A program made the position numbers and the translations under genes. Positions 57,738-64,000 of a stretch of DNA of 64,000 nt are shown here, piece by piece. The DNA is from Euryodendron excelsum (lineage: Eukaryota; Streptophyta; Magnoliopsida; Ericales; Pentaphylacaceae). The DNA is taken from the NCBI GenBank assembly GCA_033060915.1, contig CM065377.1, positions 52,998,683-53,062,682 of the forward strand, written 5' to 3'. Under the pieces are notes generated by a model, which did not search any database, was not told where the DNA came from, and worked only from the letters and a program-made list of their open reading frames with translations. Positions within the stretch are counted from its first letter, which is position 1. The number at the start of each line of letters is the position of its first letter.

Positions 57738-58941
57738 AGTTTGGGGTAGTATTTCCAATCTTTTGTCTTTGGAAGTGCAAAATGATTTTAGCCATGGTGC
57801 ATGTATTGATTTTGATGTGGTTTTTACTTTGTATGTTGGAGCTTTTGCATTTGTGTTTTGTTGAATTTAGAGTTATGTGAAAATGAATTGAATTTGCTGA
57901 AGTTAGATTGGAGCCTGGCTATCTTCTGAATCAAAACATAGGGATGAGGCTGAGGGAATGATAGACCTGTGTAAAAGTAGAATAAGGTGATGGTTCATGT
58001 GCTTTTCTTTCTTCTTTTCTTTTCTTTTCTTTTGAGGGTGTTTAGGTTTTGCAAGGCCATCGTCCTGTATTGCATAAATAATAAATAATGACTGAAGAAC
58101 AAGAACGTGGGGATAGAGATCTGAAGGATAGAGATCTGAACTTGAGATCTCGAGAACTACATGGATGAAACTTTCTTCTAATTATCAAAATCTTGATCAT
58201 TGAGTTGAAGCAGTTTGCTTGACCCATGCCCATTTGTATTGGAAGAACGGAGTGAAATTCCTCCTATGCCTTTGCATAGAAATGAACACCTAAAGGTGTG
58301 CCATTTTTGTTCAAAAAAATTAGAAAAATATAAGAATGTTGACATAGACAATTATTAATATTGTTATAAGACCAATTTTTAAGAAAAATCAAACTTTTTA
58401 TTCTTCAAGTATAAAGAGATTCGAAATGATTATTCCATGTAACTTTCATGGTCTATTAAATTTGTAAAAGAAGATTTACATTTTGACTTGAAGAACTTTA
58501 ACTAGTAATCCACTACTATTTTCTCTCTTTTTTTTTTTACAGGTAAGTTTTAAAACGAAAATTACAATTTTATTTTTTTTTCTTAATGTTAAAAAATTTA
58601 ATATTTAATTTTTTATTTGATTTAAAAAAATTAAAATGAATTATCTCATAATTGCCATTTCTTGTTCTATATAGCCATTTATATATATACTAGTTATTTG
58701 GGAATCCACCATTATTTGAGGGGCTGTAAATTTCGTGTTTCAGAAGTATAAGGGCTTCTTTTCCTCTCTGGCACCTTCGTCCACGGAAGAAAGTCCAGCG
58801 GTTAGGTTATATAAGTTTTCTGTAGGCATTCTTTATCTCTATTAAATTAAATTGTAGCATCTAGTGTTTTATTAAATGGAGACTTTTATAAAAAAAAAAA
58901 TATCACATGATACTCAATCGTATAGGAATGACGATTGCTAG

Positions 58942-58992
58942 TAATTATTTCGAGTGACGTAATTATTTCGAGTGACGTCATATCACGTCATT
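58942..58992 (+). promoter_or_regulatory. Tandem ACGT/bZIP-type motif cluster
   Basis: An 18-base unit (TAATTATTTCGAGTGACG) is repeated exactly in tandem (58942-58959, 58960-58977). The second copy runs into the palindrome TGACGTCA (58973-58980), and CACGTCA follows seven bases on. TGACG and ACGT cores bind plant bZIP (TGA-type) factors (established knowledge). The nearest start codons are over 1.2 kb (LEA, upstream) and 4.6 kb (Dof, downstream) away, so a regulatory role is uncertain. Confidence 0.4.
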
Positions 58993-59030
58993 TTGTTTAC
59001 ACATTCTATTCAAATTATGACGCTTGTGAC

Positions 59031-59124
59031 CTTTTCGTCATTGCGAGAATTTTAAATTTAAAAATCTAACTATTCAGCTTTTCGTCATTGCGAGAATTTT
59101 AAATTTAAAAATCTAACTATTCAG
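59031..59124 (+). repeat. Perfect 47-bp tandem duplication
   Basis: CTTTTCGTCATTGCGAGAAT and the next 27 bases (ending ATTCAG) occur twice without a difference: 59031-59077 and 59078-59124. Complete identity in an AT-rich region implies a recent duplication or an assembly artefact. Confidence 0.9.
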
Positions 59125-60502
59125 CTATAAAATGTCAATAATTTTTCAAAAAATATTATCTTTTTTTGTACATGACATTACATGAATAACTCATCACCCT
59201 ACATGTGTATGATGACGTAGATAGTGTTTTAATTTATCCAAACCAACCCAAGGGTCAAGCCGTCAAGAGCCGGTGCTAAACCGATTGAGAACCGACCTAT
59301 TTATGGTTCAAAAGATTCCCATTGATTTGCATACTTGCTGTAAAATCACTTCAACTCATATAATAGGACAGATTTGTGTGTTTATATGGCAACATGTGTA
59401 AAGCTCTCTAGTCGATGTCTGCTGTATAATTGAGGTTTTACAGTGAGATACATAACAAAGAATACATCTGACATCAGTTAGGGTATAGACTTCTTACATA
59501 GCATGATTCCACATCGTCTAAATACCTACACATCTCTCACGTTGGGTGCTATATAAGCCTTGGCCCTCCTCCTCCTCCCTTGTTTCCCACTTCCCTATCC
59601 CATATTGACTTGGACGTGATGTTCTCAATTCCTTTTCTCTATGATTGGCTCACTGCTTCGCAAAATTAACTTTTGTAAGAGACCAATGGTTTGAACCGGA
59701 CTGAACCTTCGGTTCGATTTGATTCGGTTCCTCAGTTGTTACAATTCGGGCCTGAGTTAAAATTTACAGAACTGATCACGATTGGTCCGATTTTGAATTA
59801 GTCAACAAACCTAACCATGTGCACCCTACGTAGAATGTCTGTCACTTTGAATCTATCTATAACCATTGAGCTCTCTTCCCTCGTCCACCTGTCCCAGTTT
59901 TAGGTAGTGGTAAGATGGTTACATTGAGAGTTGGTCTTTGCAGGTACAATTCACTTTCTTTCCAGATCTTGCCCGTGCACTTTGTGACGTCTACACAATA
60001 GTTAATTTAAGTAAATTCGACTAATATGATTTAGAGACCAAACAAACCAAGTCTAGACCTCACATTAAAGATTCATATGCTTTGGATGATGATGGTGAAT
60101 ATAATTTGTGGTATTTGTCACAAGTCAAAGAAAATGTAAATTTGACTGTCACGTGTTATTAATGTTTATCAAAATTTTACAATAAACACCAAATTGTCAT
60201 ATTATTCTTTAACTAATAGTTAGACGCAAGAATTTAATCATACACTAGCACCAAACTATTACACTCAAAATTTTTCTTTTAGTATTTCGAAAATTAAAAT
60301 TTGTCAGGCTTATTCCTTTTTCATCACTGAACTTGATGAAATTCATAATAGAAGTAGCACTTAAAACAAAAGTACTATCTTCCTAGTAAAATTTTTTAAA
60401 AAAATTAATGTTTGTCAATGACGTCAAAAAACGAGACTTGTGAATAACACAATGCCCCAAGAAGGCACACTTTAGATCTTTACCTAATGAGAAATGCTAT
60501 AT

Positions 60503-60705
60503 ATGTCCGTTTGGTACTGACTTTTTGCCTAGTTTTTTTTTTTTAAGTTTATAAGTAAAATAGTTTTTTTTTTTTTTGACTTTTTTGTTTTTTTGTTTTT
60601 GTTTTTTCACTTATATTTAGTTAAAGTAAAGTAAAAAAATAAAAAAAAAATAAGAAAAACTTGACTTTTTTACTTATAAACTTAAAAAAAACTGTACTAA
60701 ATGGG
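60503..60705. mobile_element. Foldback MITE, about 200 bp
   Basis: The left half (GTCCGTTTGGTACTGAC...TTTAAGTTTATAAGTAAAATAG) is complementary to the right half (CTTGACTTTTTTACTTATAAACTTAAAAAAAACTGTACTAAATGGGC). Almost the whole sequence can fold into one hairpin. It has no coding capacity. The target duplication was not resolved. Confidence 0.65.
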
Positions 60706-61023
60706 CTTATAATAAAATAATTTATACATAATTTTTATAGAATGATGTTGTATGAGAGTATTTTTTGGTTATGCGTCAGGGGTGTGTGAGCCAACTCACA
60801 CACACCTCAACTAATCCTCTCTCAATCAAGTCAAAGCTAGAGCTTTTTACATAAAAATAAAGCATCTATCATGGAAGCTCCTATTTATATTGTGACATCG
60901 TTATTATAGAATTTTGTGTATGTATTTTCAAGATTAATAGCATTTACGCTAGGGAAAAGCTTAAAGGGGTTGCATTCATTATTGCATCTTTCTGCCTAAA
61001 ACTAAGCTTGAGGTTAAATCCCA

Positions 61024-61256
61024 AGAGGTTGGCTCAGTGGTTATGACTTGAGGCATGGGTTATGCTCTATTCAAAGTCTCAGGTTTAAAATTTTTTTGAT
61101 GCTACCAATTTTTTCGGGTCACTCTAAGATTTTTGGACTATTAATTACTCGATTTGTGTGGAATGAAAAAACTATACAAATTTTAAAATTAGTCGTGATG
61201 CGCGCAAATTTATCCAGACAACCGGTCATAAGAAAAGAGTAAAAAAAAAAAAAAAA
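61024..61256 (+). mobile_element. tRNA-derived SINE
   Basis: The head has a Pol III A box, TTGGCTCAGTGGTTA (61029-61043), and a degenerate B box, AGGTTTAAAATT (61081-61092). The body ends with GATGCGCGCAAATTTATCCAGACAACCGG and then a 16-base A tail (61241-61256). The final 'GCGC...CC(G/A)GACA...CCGGT(C/T)AT' wording is typical of widespread angiosperm SINEs (family knowledge). The B-box decay suggests an old copy. Confidence 0.75.
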
Positions 61257-62554
61257 GAAGTCTAAGGTTAGATTGAAGAGGGGTTGAGCTAATTAATGAG
61301 CATGGATAATCATCAATGAAATTGACCAAATCACACTCGATCGTATGTTGAGGGTTCGTTGAGGATGATGGACCATAAGTACATGGTAGCGTTGGGCCAC
61401 TGCCCGAATGTACACAGAATGCTAGTGTTTGTCCACAATGTGGTCGTTCCGTGGAGCAGGTTGTAACCCCCAAGGAGACACCAGCGTCATCCCCCACACT
61501 TCTCCGGCCACGCGCCCCTTCCCTTACCAGCACAAGCCAAATAACTCTCACTAAAAAATTTTTTTTACAAAAATATAAAAATAAAAAATGTCTTTCATAC
61601 ATAGAATTTTAAAAATTAATTTTTTTTAGCTTTTTCGAATTACAGAAAATGAAAAATGTTGTTATAATTTGTTCGATTCGTTATCGTTGAAAACTATTTA
61701 CAAAAATTAAATTAAAAAGCATTAATGGTTGTTTAACTAAGAATCAACATTATTAAAATAATGAAAAATACCGTGTTCTTAATTTTTTGTAATTTCTAAA
61801 ACATGTTTCGATAATTTATTTTTAAATTACTCTATACTCTTTTTTTTTTAAAATATAAAATATGTAAAGCATACATGTGTACATATACAATATAGGGATG
61901 ATAATTTGACATGAAAGTTGGAGCACTGCTTCAATTTGCCTCTAATATTATAAATTTGGATATGAATAAATAAGTTATGAAAAAATTTAACCTGGAGTGA
62001 GGAAGGGTTTAGGTTGCTTTGTACTAATATTTATTTATTTTTATTTTAGCTTCTTTCTTATTAATTTTATAATATCCTGTCTATGTTAGCTATTATATTT
62101 ATTTTCTGAGAATTTTTTTATGTCTGAAGTTATATGCAATTTTAGTATGCTCTAACCCGCTTAGTTTAGCGAGGTCACTTGTACTTACTAATTTTTTCTA
62201 TGATATTATTAATGGTAAGCTATTCAAATCAACACTTAAAAATTTACAAGAAATAAATTTTTAACAATGTGATATCAAAGAATTATCAAATTTTAAATTC
62301 AAAATATTTTAATTTATAACTCATTTCTATTGTAAATATAATAGAATGGAATAGGCTCAACCTAATTTGTGATGGGCCGCGGGATAAAATTTATCCTAAC
62401 CACTCTGTTTGCCTAATGACTAGCCTAGTGTAACAGTTATATGGACAATTTGGAAAGGAAAAGACAAAATTAACCTTACATTAGACCGATAGTGTACATG
62501 TGAATGGGGGTAATATTGTCATTTTAGAATATGCGTCGGAAATATCTGCCAGAA

Positions 62555-62562
62555 TGACGTCA
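62555..62562. promoter_or_regulatory. TGACGTCA motif upstream of Dof
   Basis: A perfect palindromic bZIP-type site lies about 1.06 kb upstream of the Dof start codon. A role is possible but unproven. Confidence 0.35.
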
Positions 62563-63009
62563 GAGAAGGGAATAGAAGAAGAAAAATTAGAGTCGGAGAG
62601 TCATGCAAGAGAATGTAGAGAGATGAAAGTGGGATGAGAGAGAGGAAAAAACAGAACAATAGAGAAAGAAAGTGCTAGAGAGAAGCTGAGGTTGAGGTCT
62701 GACACAGCCACCAGGCCCACCACCCATTCGACGACCGCCACGCCACCAGCGCTGCCGCCGCCTCTGCATCCAAAAAGCCCTTGTTGCTGTTGTGGTCCAC
62801 GCCACCTATGCTCCTACTAGATCTCTCACTTCCTTTCCTCTGCCTCAATTTTGTCTCTCCAAAACTCTTTCTTTTCTCTCTCTCGCTCTCTATGTTTTCC
62901 TCATCTTTTTTTGGTGTTGGAATAAATCTTGATAATCTGAAGGTGGGTGTTGTGGTTTAATCCATGTTTCGCCATTTTCATGTATAAGAGTCCTCTAGTC
63001 GGAGTTATT

Positions 63010-63113
63010 GAACTGAAAATTTTCAGTTCTTTTACTGAGATAGGATTGATCCTAAACATACCCAATTCACTATTTTCACTGTTCTTTCACTGAACTCGTT
63101 CAGTGCTATATAA
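63010..63113 (+). promoter_or_regulatory. Putative Dof core promoter with three inverted repeats and TATA box
   Basis: Within 104 bases there are a perfect 20-base palindrome GAACTGAAAATTTTCAGTTC (63010-63029), an inverted repeat TAGGATTGATCCTA (63041-63054) and CACTGAACTCGTTCAGTG (63088-63105). CTATATAATC (63106-63115), a good TATA box, follows immediately, with a CT run downstream. The first and third repeats share the ACTGAA/TTCAGT core. The TATA box lies about 510 bases before the start codon, so the leader would be long or spliced. The promoter call is inference. Confidence 0.45.
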
Positions 63114-63619
63114 TCTCTCTCTCTCTCTCTCAGATAAAGACCAGTCTTTGAGTGACTTTGTCTACGTGCAACATCCGTACTCCAATTCCTTCTCTCTCTC
63201 TTAACCAGGTGGGCACCTTTCTTCTCTCTCTACATCCCCCACTTTCTCTCTCCACATATCCTCACTAGGGTGTGAAAATCTGAGAGGATTTCCTTGGGTC
63301 GGAGAGAGATTTGGTTCTGGATTTTCATGGCTATGTTTGTATTAATGAACCCTTTTGGTTCTGTGAGTGGGTAGGTGAGAACAAATCAGCATGCAATAAG
63401 GTAACGATCGCGGTTTGTTTTCCACTCTCTAGATTCTCAGCATCCAAACAGCCACGTTGGGTGTTCATACATATCTCTAAATTGAAAACATCTCTGGATT
63501 TAAGCTGCATGCACCAAGGCCTATCCACCCATATCTGATATTTATATAGCAAGGCAAAGAAGATTGTTTTACATATACATATACATCTATATATATAGAA
63601 ATAGAGAGAGGTGTGAGAA

Positions 63620-64000
63620 ATGGAGCAAGGCAGGAGAGAAGAGGCTATGAAGCAGCAGCAAGATCATCATCATCATCACCGGCGGTTGAAGCCGCCGGAG
63701 CAACCGGAGAATCAACCGCAGCAGCCTCAGAAGTGCCCTCGTTGTGATTCTCTCAACACCAAGTTTTGCTACTACAACAATTACAGCCTCTCTCAGCCGC
63801 GCTACTTCTGCAAGAGTTGTCGGAGGTACTGGACTCAAGGCGGAACTCTAAGGAACGTCCCCGTCGGCGGCGGCTGCCGGAAGGGAAAGCGGTCCAAGGC
63901 GGCCTCGTCTTCCGGCGGCGAGAGTTCGAGATCTCAACCACCACCACGATCACCACATGAGCTCCAAATACCTCAAACTCTATCCACCAATTCTGCTTCG
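63620..64000 (+). CDS. Dof zinc-finger transcription factor, 5' part
   Basis: Plant-specific Dof proteins bind AAAG sites in DNA through a single C2C2 zinc finger (family knowledge). The first 127 codons are in the window; the frame is open at the window edge. After a Gln/His-rich N terminus (five consecutive His at residues 16-20) and a Pro/Gln stretch, the Dof domain starts at residue 39 ([20 protein letters not shown]). The zinc ligands are Cys39, Cys42, Cys64 and Cys67, with the invariant 21-residue spacing, and the domain continues [21 protein letters not shown] basic KGKRSK end and a Ser/Pro-rich linker follow. The start is the first ATG of this frame after a GA-rich leader. The domain is intact. 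The subgroup cannot be decided without the C-terminal half. Confidence 0.95.
   Translation, partial: MEQGRREEAMKQQQDHHHHHRRLKPPEQPENQPQQPQKCPRCDSLNTKFCYYNNYSLSQPRYFCKSCRRYWTQGGTLRNVPVGGGCRKGKRSKAASSSGGESSRSQPPPRSPHELQIPQTLSTNSAS

Larger units (their letters stand above)
57738..61023. other. Intergenic region downstream of the LEA gene
   Basis: No supported gene. After the LEA 3' UTR side come AT-rich sequence, two short perfect tandem duplications (58942-58977 and 59031-59124), bZIP-type ACGT motifs and a foldback MITE near 60503-60705. Confidence 0.5.
61257..63619. other. Dof upstream region
   Basis: No supported gene. A 130-codon minus-strand frame (61210-61602) overlaps the SINE tail and shows no domain. 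The part from 62540 on is GA/CT-rich and less AT-rich, and is probably the Dof promoter and 5' UTR. Confidence 0.5.

Noticed and set aside
61210..61602. 130-codon minus-strand frame
   Set aside because: Part of it translates the A tail of the SINE as poly-Phe. The remainder has no recognised domain, signal or splice context.
1..64000. CRISPR array, phage, bacterial operon or biosynthetic cluster
   Set aside because: No regularly spaced direct repeats with unique spacers, no bacterial gene order and no clustered pathway enzymes are present. Genes are plant families with spliceosomal introns.

Overview
This is an AT-rich piece of a nuclear plant genome, almost certainly a eudicot. The evidence is genes with GT-AG introns, plant-only families (VQ-motif protein, RALF peptide, LEUNIG corepressor, LEA_4, Dof) and dense plant-type transposons. 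No bacterial, viral or organellar gene cluster is present.

Layout. 1-6.4 kb: a decayed Ty3/gypsy-type LTR element on the minus strand (tRNA-Asp-like primer site, gag-like remnants, diverged LTRs). It carries two later DNA-transposon insertions. 6.4-11.4 kb: gene-poor, with an unidentified coding remnant and a SINE-like sequence. 11.42-12.15 kb: intronless VQ-motif gene (+). 16.4-18.9 kb: local duplications and a G-run cluster next to a RALF gene (18.88-19.63 kb, -) that has an intron. 20-25 kb: LTR-like debris, microsatellites and MITEs. 25.2-28.2 kb: a small membrane-protein gene of the Pkr1/V-ATPase-assembly type, with one coding exon interrupted by a miniature retrotransposon (TRIM). 32.2-48.1 kb: a 17-exon LEUNIG-like corepressor gene (+). 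Its introns hold a tandem TRIM array, two hAT MITEs with 8-bp target duplications, a G-run tract, a tight hairpin and a Copia relic. 49.1-53.9 kb: two-exon nuclear gene for chloroplast ribosomal protein S5 (-). Its intron holds a 1,980-bp PIF/Harbinger element with a TTA target duplication and a small ORF. 53.9-56.8 kb: polypurine tract, LTR-like duplication and a hAT MITE. 56.8-57.7 kb: two-exon organelle-targeted LEA_4 gene (+). 58-63.6 kb: tandem repeats, a foldback MITE, a tRNA-derived SINE and the presumed promoter of the last gene. 63.62-64.0 kb: 5' part of a Dof zinc-finger gene (+), cut by the window end.

The genes do not form a pathway or operon; each is an independent plant locus. 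Most of the structure comes from nested transposons, several of which can be defined to the base from target-site duplications or from an empty-site copy. I found no sign of a new defence or metabolic system. The most useful observations are the intron-split RALF gene, the TRIM-broken exon, the tandem TRIM array, the ORF-bearing Harbinger element and the inverted repeats just upstream of the Dof gene. All exon joins were read by eye from splice sites and reading frame, without transcript data.
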